From G963665495 sp963677785 (GTDB taxonomy: Bacteria; Desulfobacterota; Desulfovibrionia; Desulfovibrionales; Desulfovibrionaceae): a stretch of DNA of 64,000 nt. Under the pieces are notes generated by a model. It ran no database searches, was not told the origin of the DNA, and saw only the letters and a list, made by a program, of their open reading frames with translations. The position numbers were made by a program, and so were the translations under genes. Below are positions 7,846 to 16,495 of this stretch, piece by piece. The stretch's first letter is position 1; each line of letters opens with the position of its first letter. The stretch covers positions 3,286,001 through 3,350,000 of the forward strand of contig CAXXDH010000003.1 in the NCBI GenBank assembly GCA_963677785.2, written 5' to 3'.

Positions 7846-9369
7846 TTGCTTTTCAAGCCTCTCAGCAAGAGTTTCTTCGATTTTATCATCGAGCGGGATC
7901 TTTCTCGTTGCATCAATTGTAAAGTCTGCATCCGCCAGTGCCCCTACGAAGTTCATTTCTGGGACGAAGCGCGTGAGCGCGTCGATCATGACAGCACCAA
8001 ATGTACGGGCTGCCACCGCTGCGCGGCAATGTGCCCGACGCTTTGTCTGACCATCCGGCGTAACCCGGCCCAATTCCGAGAGAACGCCCTGTGGTCCGAG
8101 AGCTATATCAAACGGCTCTACAAGCAGGCGGACACGGGCGGCATTTTGCTTTCCGGAGCCGGGTGTCCGCAGGATAAGACCATCTACTGGGATCATCTGC
8201 AGCTGGACGCCAGCCAGGTGACCAATCCGTCCATCGATCCGCTGCGCGAGCCCATGGAACTGCGTACGTACCTGGGGGCTAAACCCAACAGCATAGAACT
8301 GGAGCAGACGGAAAACGGACCGCGCCTGAAAACCAAACTTGCCCCGCAGCTGCGCCTGGAAATGCCGCTGATGTTCGGGGCCATGTCTTTCGGCGCCATC
8401 AATTTCAATCTCCACAAGGCCATGGCCAAAGCCGCCACCGAAACCGGCATTTTCTACAATACGGGTGAGGGCGGCCTGCACGAGTCCTTGTACAAATACG
8501 GCGCTAATACCATCGTCCAGGTGGCATCGGGGCGGTTCGGCGTGCATCGCGACTATCTCAACGCCGGAGCGGCCGTGGAAATCAAGGTCGGCCAGGGCGC
8601 CAAACCAGGCATCGGCGGCCATTTGCCGGGCGAAAAAATCGACGCCGAAGTCTCCAAAACCCGGATGGTTCCCTTGGGGTCGGACGCCATTTCTCCAGCG
8701 CCCCATCACGACATCTATTCCATTGAGGATTTGCTGCAGCTGATCTTCGCACTCAAGGAAGCCACGGAATACCAAAAGCCTGTTTCGGTGAAGATCGCCG
8801 CCGTGCACAACGCGCCGGCCATTGCCTCGGGCATTGTCCGGGCCGGGGCGGACATGGTGGTCATCGACGGATTCCGGGGCGGCACCGGAGCCGCGCCCAC
8901 CATGATTCGCGACAATGTCGGCATTCCCATGGAGCTGGCCCTGGCCGCCGTGGACCAGCGCCTGCGCGATGAAGGCATCCGCAACCGTGCGTCCCTGGTG
9001 GCGTCCGGAGGCATCCGCTGCTCCGCCGACGTGCTCAAGGCAATTGCCCTGGGCGCGGACGCGGTCTACATCGGTTCGGCCGTGCTGGTTGCCGTGGGCT
9101 GCACCATGTGCGGGTATTGTTACACCGGCAAATGCCCCTGGGGCATCACCACCAACGACGCCAAACTCAAGAAGCGCCAGAACCCGGAGGTCGCGGCCAA
9201 ACGTATCGCCAACCTGGTCCGGGCCTGGGGCCATGAAATCAAGGAAATGCTCGGCGGCATGGGGCTGAACTCCATTGAAAGCCTGCGCGGCAACCGCGAC
9301 AAGCTGCGTGCCATTTCCCTGACTGAGACCGAGATGGATATCTTGGGCGTCAAACACGCCGGGAGGTAA
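7846..9369 (+). CDS. Archaeal-type glutamate synthase, FMN/synthase domain subunit with N-terminal ferredoxin
   Basis: 507 aa from a TTG start; AGGAGG lies 5 nt upstream, which decides the start. Residues 20-65 carry two [4Fe-4S] motifs (C22/25/28/32 and C53/56/59/63). The remainder is the FMN-binding central domain of glutamate synthase. GQGAKPGIGGHLPG and GFRGGTGAAP are FMN/2-oxoglutarate site segments, and C419/C422/C425/C430 supply the domain's Fe-S cluster. It forms glutamate from 2-oxoglutarate and ammonia delivered by the separate amidotransferase subunit. It is first in a five-gene cluster that splits the enzyme into single-domain polypeptides. Function secure; the electron donor (NADPH or reduced ferredoxin) is not proven. 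Confidence 0.93.
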   Translation: MLFKPLSKSFFDFIIERDLSRCINCKVCIRQCPYEVHFWDEARERVDHDSTKCTGCHRCAAMCPTLCLTIRRNPAQFRENALWSESYIKRLYKQADTGGILLSGAGCPQDKTIYWDHLQLDASQVTNPSIDPLREPMELRTYLGAKPNSIELEQTENGPRLKTKLAPQLRLEMPLMFGAMSFGAINFNLHKAMAKAATETGIFYNTGEGGLHESLYKYGANTIVQVASGRFGVHRDYLNAGAAVEIKVGQGAKPGIGGHLPGEKIDAEVSKTRMVPLGSDAISPAPHHDIYSIEDLLQLIFALKEATEYQKPVSVKIAAVHNAPAIASGIVRAGADMVVIDGFRGGTGAAPTMIRDNVGIPMELALAAVDQRLRDEGIRNRASLVASGGIRCSADVLKAIALGADAVYIGSAVLVAVGCTMCGYCYTGKCPWGITTNDAKLKKRQNPEVAAKRIANLVRAWGHEIKEMLGGMGLNSIESLRGNRDKLRAISLTETEMDILGVKHAGR

Positions 9370-9373
9370 GCAT

Positions 9374-9832
9374 ATGAAGCGGGTCTATCCGTTGAAAGAC
9401 TACTGCATGGGCTGCCACCTCTGCGAACTGGCGTGCCTGACCGTGCATTCCAAAAGCAAGGACCTGATCATCGCCTATACGCAGGAACGTTTGAGCGGGC
9501 TGTCGCCCTGCAAGGCCGTATACGAGGATGGTCCCGTCTGCGTGGCGCTTAGCTGCAGGCACTGCGCCAACGCTTTTTGCGTGGCATCCTGCATTTCGGG
9601 CGCATTATACAAAGACGAGGAAAGCGGCAAAACCCTGTATGACTGGGATAAATGTGTGGGCTGTCTGTCCTGCATGATGGCCTGCCCGTTCGGCGCCATC
9701 CGCCAGCATCCGCAGGAAGCCAAAATCGTGAAGTGCGACCTTTGCGAGGGGCGCGAGATGCCCGCCTGCGTGGAAGCCTGCCCCAACGCGGCCCTGGTAT
9801 ACGAAGACCGGGACGCGCCGGAAGCCGAATAA
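9374..9832 (+). CDS. Four-cluster ferredoxin-type electron transfer subunit
   Basis: 152 aa, starting 4 bp after the synthase subunit stop. Sixteen cysteines in four sets (CMGCHLCELAC, CRHCANAFCVASC, CVGCLSCMMACP, CDLCEGREMPACVEACP) predict four [4Fe-4S] clusters, the HycB/CooF-like arrangement. It lies between the FMN subunit and the flavin reductase, so it most likely wires the reductase to the synthase domain. No transmembrane or Tat signal is present, so it is cytoplasmic. Confidence 0.88.
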   Translation: MKRVYPLKDYCMGCHLCELACLTVHSKSKDLIIAYTQERLSGLSPCKAVYEDGPVCVALSCRHCANAFCVASCISGALYKDEESGKTLYDWDKCVGCLSCMMACPFGAIRQHPQEAKIVKCDLCEGREMPACVEACPNAALVYEDRDAPEAE

Positions 9833-9844
9833 AAGGGGAGAGCC

Positions 9845-11143
9845 ATGGATTACGTGATTATCGGAAACGGCGTTGCCTCCATCGGCGCCATCGAAGGCAT
9901 CCGGCGTTACGACCAGGATGGCAGTTTGCTGGTAGTCAGCAACGAAAACGAGCCTACCTACGGACGGCCGCTGATCTCCTATTTTCTCGCGGGAAAGATC
10001 GGCCTGGATCGCATTTCCCTGCGTTCGGACAATTTCTATGCCGAGAAAATGGTCGAGCAACGCCTGGGCCGTGAAATCGTTGCCCTGGATACGCAGCGGA
10101 AAACGCTGATCACCGAACGGGGCGAGCAGCTGCCATACGGCAAACTGCTCATCGCCACGGGCGGTAAACCTTTTTTCCCGGACATTCCCGGATCCGACGG
10201 GCGCGGAGTCTACGCTTTCACCACCATTGCCCATGCGCAGACCCTCTTCGGCCTGGCGGACAAAGGCAAGCGCGCGGTCATTGTCGGCGCCGGACTTATC
10301 GCTCTCAAGGCCGCGGAAGGTCTGGCCAATCGCGGCGTACACGTGACCCTGGTGGTCCGCTCGCGTTTGATGCGCGTTTATTTCGACGCTCAGGCCGGCG
10401 AATTGCTGGGGAAACATCTCGAGAGCAAAGGCATTCACCTTATGAACGGCGCCACGCCCGAAGCGGTTTTGCGCAACACCGACGGCAGCGTATCCGCGGT
10501 GCAGACCAACAAAGGCACCGTGCCGGCGGATTTCGTGGTCATGGCCGCGGGCGTACGGCCCCGAAAGGAACTGGCCGACCAGGCCGGGATAGAGTGCGGA
10601 CTGGGCATCCGGGTGGACGAGCAGATGCGCACGAGCGCACCGGACGTGTTCGCGGCCGGTGATGTGGCGGAAGCCCCGGACATGCTGCGCGGCGAGCCCA
10701 CAGTCATGCCCATCTGGCCCAACGCCTACATTCAGGGCAACCACGCGGGCAAGAACATGGCCGGACGTACGGTGCCGTACGCGGGCGGACTGCCCATGAA
10801 CTCCATCACGTATTTTGGCCTGCCTACAGCCTCGGTGGGGCTGGTGGATCCCAAGGAGGAAGACGGCTGCGAACTGTTTATGGACCTGGACCACGAACGG
10901 ATGACCTACCGCAAGCTCGTCTTCAGAGACGACCGGCTCCTGGGCTACGTACTGATGGGCAATGTCTCGCAGGCCGGACTGTATACGGGCTTTGTCCGTT
11001 TCCGCGTCCCTGTGGGCAGCGACATCAAAGCCAGGCTCAAGGGCGGCGAACCTTCGTCGCTTCTCTGGCCCGAGGAGTTTTTCGACAAACGCTGGAACCC
11101 CGACCTCGAAGACCCCAGCGAAGCCTATGGGGATGGGTTATGA
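9845..11143 (+). CDS. NAD(P)/FAD-dependent oxidoreductase of the glutamate synthase cluster
   Basis: 432 aa with an AAGGGGAG ribosome-binding site. The N-terminal IIGNGVASIGAIEGIR is a Rossmann FAD motif, RAVIVGAGLIALKAAEGL is the NAD(P) motif, and VFAAGDVAEAP is the second FAD motif. The order matches the pyridine nucleotide-disulfide oxidoreductase family. No redox-active CxxxxC disulfide is seen, so it resembles rubredoxin/nitrite-reductase-type reductases. It likely feeds electrons from NAD(P)H through the preceding polyferredoxin to the FMN subunit. The transcript continues into a repeat-containing gap before the last two genes. Confidence 0.87.
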   Translation: MDYVIIGNGVASIGAIEGIRRYDQDGSLLVVSNENEPTYGRPLISYFLAGKIGLDRISLRSDNFYAEKMVEQRLGREIVALDTQRKTLITERGEQLPYGKLLIATGGKPFFPDIPGSDGRGVYAFTTIAHAQTLFGLADKGKRAVIVGAGLIALKAAEGLANRGVHVTLVVRSRLMRVYFDAQAGELLGKHLESKGIHLMNGATPEAVLRNTDGSVSAVQTNKGTVPADFVVMAAGVRPRKELADQAGIECGLGIRVDEQMRTSAPDVFAAGDVAEAPDMLRGEPTVMPIWPNAYIQGNHAGKNMAGRTVPYAGGLPMNSITYFGLPTASVGLVDPKEEDGCELFMDLDHERMTYRKLVFRDDRLLGYVLMGNVSQAGLYTGFVRFRVPVGSDIKARLKGGEPSSLLWPEEFFDKRWNPDLEDPSEAYGDGL

Positions 11144-11157
11144 TGGGAAGGGATTAT

Positions 11158-11220
11158 TGGGGCGCTGCCCCAAAATCCGCCAGGGGGAACGCCCCCCGGA
11201 CCCGCGAGTAGGGGATTTTG
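11158..11220. repeat. GC-rich double hairpin element
   Basis: GGGGCGCTGCCCC and GGGGGAACGCCCCC form two adjacent GC-rich hairpins just after the oxidoreductase stop. They lie next to the 60-bp repeat starting at 11250. The composition is typical of dispersed intergenic elements. No second copy was seen in this window. Confidence 0.45.
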
Positions 11221-11249
11221 TTTCTCGTTATGTTTCAACAAGATCAGCT

Positions 11250-11309
11250 AAAAGTTTTGGGAGATTCCAAAGAACCTTTTTGCAAAAAGGTTCTTTGGCC
11301 GCCGGAGGC
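11250..11309. repeat. 60-bp hairpin repeat, copy 1
   Basis: Contains a perfect 10-bp stem (CCAAAGAACC/GGTTCTTTGG) extended by TTTTT/AAAAA and ends GCCGCCGGAGGC. By hand it matches the 47365-47424 copy at 52 of 60 positions. The terminal GGAGG at 11304-11308 sits 6 nt before the amidotransferase ATG at 11315 and acts as its ribosome-binding site. Confidence 0.8.
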
Positions 11310-11314
11310 AGAGG

Positions 11315-12409
11315 ATGAGAGCTGCGAATGATTTTTGGCATTTTGAGAAGGACATCTCCGGGTGCGGCATATTCGGCGTTATCGACAAAAAGCGGACGTT
11401 GATTCCGGGTTCCATGGCCATCAGCGCCATGTGCACGATGCACGACCGGGGCAACGGCCTGGGCGGCGGATTCGCCGCGTACGGCATTTATCCGCATCTG
11501 CCGGACTATTACGCGTTCCATCTGCTGTGCGACGACGTGCAGGGGCTGGACAAGGCCGAGCAGACCATCAAGCATTATTTCGACATCAAGGAATCCGAAC
11601 CCATACCGACCCGGCAATCGCCGCACATCAAGAATCCGCCCCTGGTCTGGCGTTTTTTTGCGACGCCCAAAGAAGACCGCCCGGAGTGGCAGGAGCTGAG
11701 CGAGCAGGATTACGTGGTCAATGTGGTGATGTACATCAATACGCGTTCCCACGGCGCGTTCATTTTTTCCAGCGGCAAAAACATGGGGGCTTTCAAAGGC
11801 GTGGGCTACCCCGAGGACATCGCGGATTTCTACCGCCTGGACGAATACGAGGCCTACACCTGGACCGGGCACAACCGTTTCCCGACCAATACGCCCGGCT
11901 GGTGGGGCGGAGCGCATCCGTTCACCCTGCTGGACTGGGCCATTGTCCACAACGGCGAGATTTCGTCCTACGGCATCAACAAACGCTACCTCTGCGAGCA
12001 CAACTACGAATGCACGCTGATGACAGATACGGAGGTGGTGGCCTATTTGCTGGATCTGTTGATCCGCAAGCACGGCCTGACCAAGCGCCAGGCCAGCTGG
12101 GTGTTCGCGCCGCCGTTCTGGGACGAGATAGATCGCATGGAGCCCGAACAGAAGCAGGCGTTCGAAGCGCTGCGTATGGTCTATGGTTCGGCCATGCTCA
12201 ACGGACCGTTCGCCATTCTGGTCACGGACGCGACCAGCATGATGGGGCTCAATGACCGGGTCAAGCTGCGGCCGCTGGTGGTGGCGGAAAAGGGCAGCAT
12301 GGTCTTCATGGCCAGCGAGGAAAGCGCCATCCGTGAAGTCGCCCCCGAGCTGGACAGCGTTTGGGCGCCCAAAGCGGGCGAGCCGGTAATCGTCGAACTG
12401 GAGGCCTGA
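11315..12409 (+). CDS. Glutamine amidotransferase (class II) subunit of split glutamate synthase
   Basis: 364 aa. The class II (Ntn) glutaminase motif SGCGIFGV places the nucleophilic cysteine at C17. The first 16 residues would therefore have to be removed to expose it, as in other glutamate synthase amidotransferases with short propeptides. TGHNRFPTNTPGWWGGAHPF and the downstream HNGEISSYG are the expected glutamine-site segments. It releases ammonia from glutamine for the FMN subunit. Its ribosome-binding site is provided by the repeat at 11250-11309. It is followed after 4 bp by the GXGXG subunit. Confidence 0.92.
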   Translation: MRAANDFWHFEKDISGCGIFGVIDKKRTLIPGSMAISAMCTMHDRGNGLGGGFAAYGIYPHLPDYYAFHLLCDDVQGLDKAEQTIKHYFDIKESEPIPTRQSPHIKNPPLVWRFFATPKEDRPEWQELSEQDYVVNVVMYINTRSHGAFIFSSGKNMGAFKGVGYPEDIADFYRLDEYEAYTWTGHNRFPTNTPGWWGGAHPFTLLDWAIVHNGEISSYGINKRYLCEHNYECTLMTDTEVVAYLLDLLIRKHGLTKRQASWVFAPPFWDEIDRMEPEQKQAFEALRMVYGSAMLNGPFAILVTDATSMMGLNDRVKLRPLVVAEKGSMVFMASEESAIREVAPELDSVWAPKAGEPVIVELEA

Positions 12410-12413
12410 AGCT

Positions 12414-13178
12414 ATGGTTGCAAAGAAAATGGCTGTTTTTCTGGATGCCAAGGGCGTCTACTACAAGGAACTCAACGAGATGATCCGCGACGCGGTCCGC
12501 GGCGGCGCCGGGGTTCTGGAACTCAGCGGCGTCAATGGCCAGCGCTACATTGCCGACAGCCTGACCGGCGACCTGGAAATCAACGTACGCGGGGTACCCG
12601 GCCAGGATCTGGGCGTCTTCATGCGCGGTCCGTTTATCCGCGTACGCGGTAACGTGCAGGACGGCGTGGGAAATACCATGGACGACGGCAAAATCGTTGT
12701 GGACGGCCTGGCCGGGGACGTGCTCGGATACGCCATGCGCGGCGGGGAAATTTTCGTTCGCGACGATGTGGGTTACCGCGTGGGCATTCACATGAAGGCC
12801 TATATGGAGAAAGTCCCGAGTATCGTGATTGGCGGCAAGGCCGGAGATTTTCTGGGCGAATACATGGCCGGAGGCGCCATCATTCTGCTCGGCATGTTTT
12901 CGGGGAAGCCCGACGCTCCCATTACGGGGCGCAGCCTGGGCACGGGCATGCACGGCGGCGTCATCTACGTCCGCGGCGAGGTGCCCGTGCACCTGCTTGG
13001 TCCCGGACTGCACGCCGAAGAACTCGACGACGCGGACCTGGCCTACGTCCGCGCCAAAGTCGAAACCTTCGCCCGTGAATTCAACCTGGACGCCTCGCAG
13101 ATCCTGGACGCGCGCTTCACCCGTATCAAACCTTTCTCCCACCGCCCCTACGGCAACATGTACGTGGGGACGAACTGA
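12414..13178 (+). CDS. GXGXG-domain subunit of split glutamate synthase
   Basis: 254 aa. It carries the repeated glycine pattern of the right-handed beta-helix that forms the C-terminal domain of glutamate synthase large subunits: GDVLGYAMRGGEIFVRDDVG, GGKAGDFLGEYMAGGAIILL and GTGMHGGVIYVRGE. In the full-length enzyme this domain has a structural role. It is the last gene of the cluster and converges on atpG, with a bidirectional terminator between them. Confidence 0.92.
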   Translation: MVAKKMAVFLDAKGVYYKELNEMIRDAVRGGAGVLELSGVNGQRYIADSLTGDLEINVRGVPGQDLGVFMRGPFIRVRGNVQDGVGNTMDDGKIVVDGLAGDVLGYAMRGGEIFVRDDVGYRVGIHMKAYMEKVPSIVIGGKAGDFLGEYMAGGAIILLGMFSGKPDAPITGRSLGTGMHGGVIYVRGEVPVHLLGPGLHAEELDDADLAYVRAKVETFAREFNLDASQILDARFTRIKPFSHRPYGNMYVGTN

Positions 13179-13186
13179 TTTTGGGA

Positions 13187-13244
13187 GAGCCTCCAGCGGC
13201 TTAGGAACCTTTTTCTAAAAAAGGGTTTAAGCCGCCGGAGGCTC
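13187..13244. terminator. Bidirectional terminator between glutamate synthase and ATPase operons
   Basis: GAGCCTCCAGCGGCTTA pairs with TAAGCCGCCGGAGGCTC around an AACC-TTTTT/AAAAAA-GGGTT centre, an arm of about 17 bp. It lies between convergent genes. It resembles the 60-bp repeat family, with the same GCCGCCGGAGGC end. The last codons and stop of atpG (EPPAA, TAA) lie inside its right arm. Confidence 0.8.
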
Positions 13245-14138
13245 TTTATTTCCTTCTTCTTCTTCCTCTTCTTCCAGGGCGACGAAGCCTGAGACCACGT
13301 CGATGAGTTCTTCTGTGATGGCGTTCTGGCGGGTTTCGCGGTAGCCGGCCTGGAGGTTTTCCTCGAGTTCCTGGATATTTTTTTCCGCGGCCTGCATGGC
13401 GGCCAGGCGCGCGGCGTTTTCCGCCGCCATGGACAGGGCGAATGCGCGGTAGAGCGCAATGAACAGGTATTGTTCGAGCAGGTCGCGGAACAGACGTTCC
13501 ACGCCCGGACCGGGCAGGGGAATGCATCGTCCGGGCCAGCCTTCGCCGCCGAGCTGTTCCAGCCAGGCCATATCAAAGGGAAAGAGCTGAAAGGTTTCGG
13601 GCTCGTAGGAACTTTGTCCGCGTATGTGGTTGTGCGTCAGGTAAAAGCGTACGCTTTGTCCTTTCTGGTGCAGTTGGGCATAGGCCTGCAGCAGCGCGCC
13701 GATCTGCTCGGAGATGCCCGGCAGGCTGCCGGGCAGTGAAAAATGGCGCGCGGGTGCGAGATTCTGGTCTTCCAGGGCCGCCCGAATGCGCTCCCCCGAG
13801 GTCCAGACAAGCACTTCGCGGCCCTGGGCGCGTTGTTCGTCCGCGGTGGCCCGTGCCTGATCGGCTGCGGCTTCGTTGAATTGTCCGCACATGCCCTGGT
13901 CCGAGCCGACAACGAACAGCAGACAGAGCCCGCCGGGGCTCAGGCGCGGCAGACGAACGCGTCCGGGGATGAGCGAACGCCAGCCCAGAGTGACCACCCG
14001 TTCGTACTCCCCCAGAGAGGCCACGGCGTTTTCATAGGTCCGGATGTTCAAAGCGGCCAGGCTCTTCATGGTTTTGACCACTGAGAGCAGGTCGTTGACC
14101 GTGACGATTTTGCGTTTCAGGCCTTCCAGGGTTTGCAT
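13227..14138 (-). CDS. atpG: N-ATPase gamma subunit
   Basis: 303 aa, the last gene of the operon. The N-terminal helix (LEGLKRKIVTVNDLLSVVKTMKSLAALNIRTYE) and the C-terminal helix (ARLAAMQAAEKNIQELEENL) are the two coiled-coil ends of an F-type gamma subunit, which forms the rotary stalk. GSDQGMCGQFNE is the central Rossmann-like domain. The C terminus carries an acidic run of about seven glutamates followed by EPPAA, which is encoded within the terminator hairpin. It begins 7 bp after atpA. Divergence from H+-ATPase gamma subunits is expected for N-ATPases. Confidence 0.9.
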   Translation of the reverse strand: MQTLEGLKRKIVTVNDLLSVVKTMKSLAALNIRTYENAVASLGEYERVVTLGWRSLIPGRVRLPRLSPGGLCLLFVVGSDQGMCGQFNEAAADQARATADEQRAQGREVLVWTSGERIRAALEDQNLAPARHFSLPGSLPGISEQIGALLQAYAQLHQKGQSVRFYLTHNHIRGQSSYEPETFQLFPFDMAWLEQLGGEGWPGRCIPLPGPGVERLFRDLLEQYLFIALYRAFALSMAAENAARLAAMQAAEKNIQELEENLQAGYRETRQNAITEELIDVVSGFVALEEEEEEEGNKEPPAA

Positions 14139-14145
14139 GGCGTTG

Positions 14146-15729
14146 CTACTCCTGCGTTAGCCGATCCCTGAAAATATTGCTGATGATTTCATTGGCCAGG
14201 GTGATGATTTCATCCCACAGTTGTGCTTTTTCCTCTTTGCTCAGACGCGGATTGCGGATACGCAGCGCCAGGTCTTCGGGGAGGAATTCGCGCAGCAGGG
14301 TTTCTCCCTCGCAGACGCAGTCTTCTTTGATCCGGTCCAGTACGCCGCGCGATGCCGCGACCAGCACGAAGACCTGCTCTTCCGGACTGAGGGCGGATTC
14401 CTGCTCCTGCTTGAGGATGGCCCGGATGCGTTTACCGTGTTCGAGATTTTTACGCGTGGCCGGATCCAGGCGCGTGCCGAAACGGGCGAACGCCTCCAGC
14501 TCCTCGAATTGCGCGTACGAAAGCCGCAGTTCGCCGGCCAACCCCTGGTAGGAGGGGAGCTGGGCCTTGCCGCCGACACGGGAAACCGAGCGGCCGATGT
14601 CCACGGCCGGGAGAATGCCTTTCTGAAACAGTTCCGGCGAAAGGTAGATCTGTCCGTCGGTGATGGAAATCAGGTTGGTGGGGATATAGGCCGAGATGTT
14701 TTGGGCTTCGGTTTCGATGATGGGCAGGGCCGTGATCGAACCGCCGCCGTATGCGTCGCGCAGATGGGTCGAACGTTCGAGCAAACTGGAATGGATGTAG
14801 AAAATGTCCCCGGGGAAGGCTTCGCGGCCAGGCGGTCGTCGCAGCAGTAGGGAGAGTTCGCGATACGCCACGGCATGCTTGGTGAGATCGTCGTAGACCA
14901 CCAGTACGTCCTTGCCCTGGGCCATGAAATGTTCGGCAACGGAGGTGGCCGCGTAGGGCGCCGCGTATTGCAGCCCGGGAGGAGACTGGGCCTCCACCAC
15001 GACCATCACGGTGTGCTCCATGGCGTTTTCGCGGATCAGCTGGTCGCGTACCTTGGCTACGCTGGAGCCGCGTTGGCCGATGGAGCAGTAAACGCAGACA
15101 ACGCCGGAATCGCGCTGGTTGATGATGGCGTCCACGGCAATGGCGGTCTTGCCGGTCTGGCGGTCGCCCAGGATCAGTTCGCGCTGGCCGCGTCCGATGG
15201 GCAGGATGGCGTCGATGACCTTGAGGCCGGTCTGCAGGGGCGTATTCACTCCGGCGCGGTGCATGATGGGCGGCGCCACCCGCAGCACGGGCAGCCGGTT
15301 CTCCGCGGCAAGGGCGCCTTTGCCGTCCAGGGGCGCGCCCAGCGGATCAATGACGCGGCCGAGCAGCCCGTCGCCCACGGGGATGCTCAACAGGCTGCCG
15401 CTGCGGGCGGCTTCCTGTCCGGCTTCGAGTGCGTCGTTCCGGCTGAGCAGAATCACGCCCACGCGGTCTTTGCGCAGGTCCAGGGCCATGCCCACGCAGC
15501 CCTGTCCTGCCTGGTCAGACCCCAGGTAGACGAGCTCTTCATTTTTGACATTGTCCAGCCCCTCCACCCAGACCACGCCCTGGCTGACGGAACGGACACG
15601 CCCGACCTCGCTGACTTCGGGTTCCGGGGCGTATTCTGCGGCGGTTTGCCGCAGTGATTGGTCCGCATTGTTCAGAGACGCGTCCAGCAGTTCGCGGACA
15701 GTCTGGCGGCTTTTTTCAGGAGGCATCAT
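14146..15729 (-). CDS. atpA: N-ATPase alpha subunit
   Basis: About 527 aa with ATG at 15729 (MMPPEKSR), overlapping the end of atpF by 14 bp. The Walker A motif GDRQTGKT is at 188-195. PPGLQYAAPYAATSVAEHF and SITDGQIYLSPELF are characteristic of F-type alpha subunits, the non-catalytic nucleotide-binding subunits of the F1 head. A longer reading from 15783 would add residues overlapping atpF and is not supported by a ribosome-binding site. It sits between atpF and atpG, the standard N-ATPase order. Confidence 0.94.
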   Translation of the reverse strand: MMPPEKSRQTVRELLDASLNNADQSLRQTAAEYAPEPEVSEVGRVRSVSQGVVWVEGLDNVKNEELVYLGSDQAGQGCVGMALDLRKDRVGVILLSRNDALEAGQEAARSGSLLSIPVGDGLLGRVIDPLGAPLDGKGALAAENRLPVLRVAPPIMHRAGVNTPLQTGLKVIDAILPIGRGQRELILGDRQTGKTAIAVDAIINQRDSGVVCVYCSIGQRGSSVAKVRDQLIRENAMEHTVMVVVEAQSPPGLQYAAPYAATSVAEHFMAQGKDVLVVYDDLTKHAVAYRELSLLLRRPPGREAFPGDIFYIHSSLLERSTHLRDAYGGGSITALPIIETEAQNISAYIPTNLISITDGQIYLSPELFQKGILPAVDIGRSVSRVGGKAQLPSYQGLAGELRLSYAQFEELEAFARFGTRLDPATRKNLEHGKRIRAILKQEQESALSPEEQVFVLVAASRGVLDRIKEDCVCEGETLLREFLPEDLALRIRNPRLSKEEKAQLWDEIITLANEIISNIFRDRLTQE

Positions 15730-16489
15730 GCGATCCGTTTTCCTTGTCTGTTTCTGAAAGAGGATTCGGCAGAAGCGCCACAAACGCCAGAACCTGCTCT
15801 TTGAATCCTGTTATGTAATGCTCCACGTTCCAGGACACCTTGTTGTCGTCGAACAGGCATTCGATGCCGAAGCCCAGTTCCTGGTTGTGCGCGAACCGCA
15901 GTGTTTCCAGCCCGGGCCAGCGTTGCAGCAAGGCGGTACGCAGCCGCTCCTGGGCCTCGGCCCCCAACGCGAAGCCCGTACGTACGAGCGCTTCCCTGGG
16001 GTCGGCGCTGCTTTCCGGCAGTTGGGCCAGCATCGTATCGGCCAGGCGCATTTCCAGATCAGCGTCGGCAAGGTCGGCCAGGGCCTTGCGGCATACTTCG
16101 AACGTTGCGGCGGCGATACGCGCCGTTAGCCGTTTGGAAAAGGCGTTGCGTTCGTCCAGAATGGCCTTGTTCCACTGCCTGCGTTGTTCTTCCAGGTCTG
16201 CCCGGGCCCGCTCCAGAGCCTGCTCGTGCCATTGCTGCGCGTCCTGTCTGGCCTGATCCAGAATACGGCGGCGTTCGGCGTCCAGCTGCGCGCGCTCGGC
16301 TACGAGCGCTTGGCGGCTTTCCTCGGCCTGAAGGCGTGCCTGTTCGGCCAGCTCAAGGTCCCGGACAATGCGTTCCTGGCGCTGGTGCATGGCGCGCCGT
16401 ATGGGCGCGTACAGAAATCGCTTGAGCACCCAGACCAGCAGCAGAAAATTGAAGGCTTGCGCGGCAACGGTGTACCAATCGATGAGCAC
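15716..16489 (-). CDS. atpF: N-ATPase b subunit (long form)
   Basis: 257 aa from GTG at 16489. One N-terminal membrane helix (AAQAFNFLLLVWVLKRFLY) leads into a long charged coiled coil (about residues 30-130), as in peripheral-stalk b subunits. It is about 100 residues longer than a typical b subunit. The C-terminal part could do the job of the delta subunit, since no atpH lies in the operon; that is inference. It begins 6 bp after the atpE stop. Confidence 0.88.
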   Translation of the reverse strand: MLIDWYTVAAQAFNFLLLVWVLKRFLYAPIRRAMHQRQERIVRDLELAEQARLQAEESRQALVAERAQLDAERRRILDQARQDAQQWHEQALERARADLEEQRRQWNKAILDERNAFSKRLTARIAAATFEVCRKALADLADADLEMRLADTMLAQLPESSADPREALVRTGFALGAEAQERLRTALLQRWPGLETLRFAHNQELGFGIECLFDDNKVSWNVEHYITGFKEQVLAFVALLPNPLSETDKENGSHDAS

Positions 16490-16495
16490 GGTCCG

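Noticed and set aside
7729..9357. 542-codon minus-strand open frame opposite the glutamate synthase FMN subunit
   Set aside because: Antisense shadow of a gene with secure FMN and Fe-S motifs.
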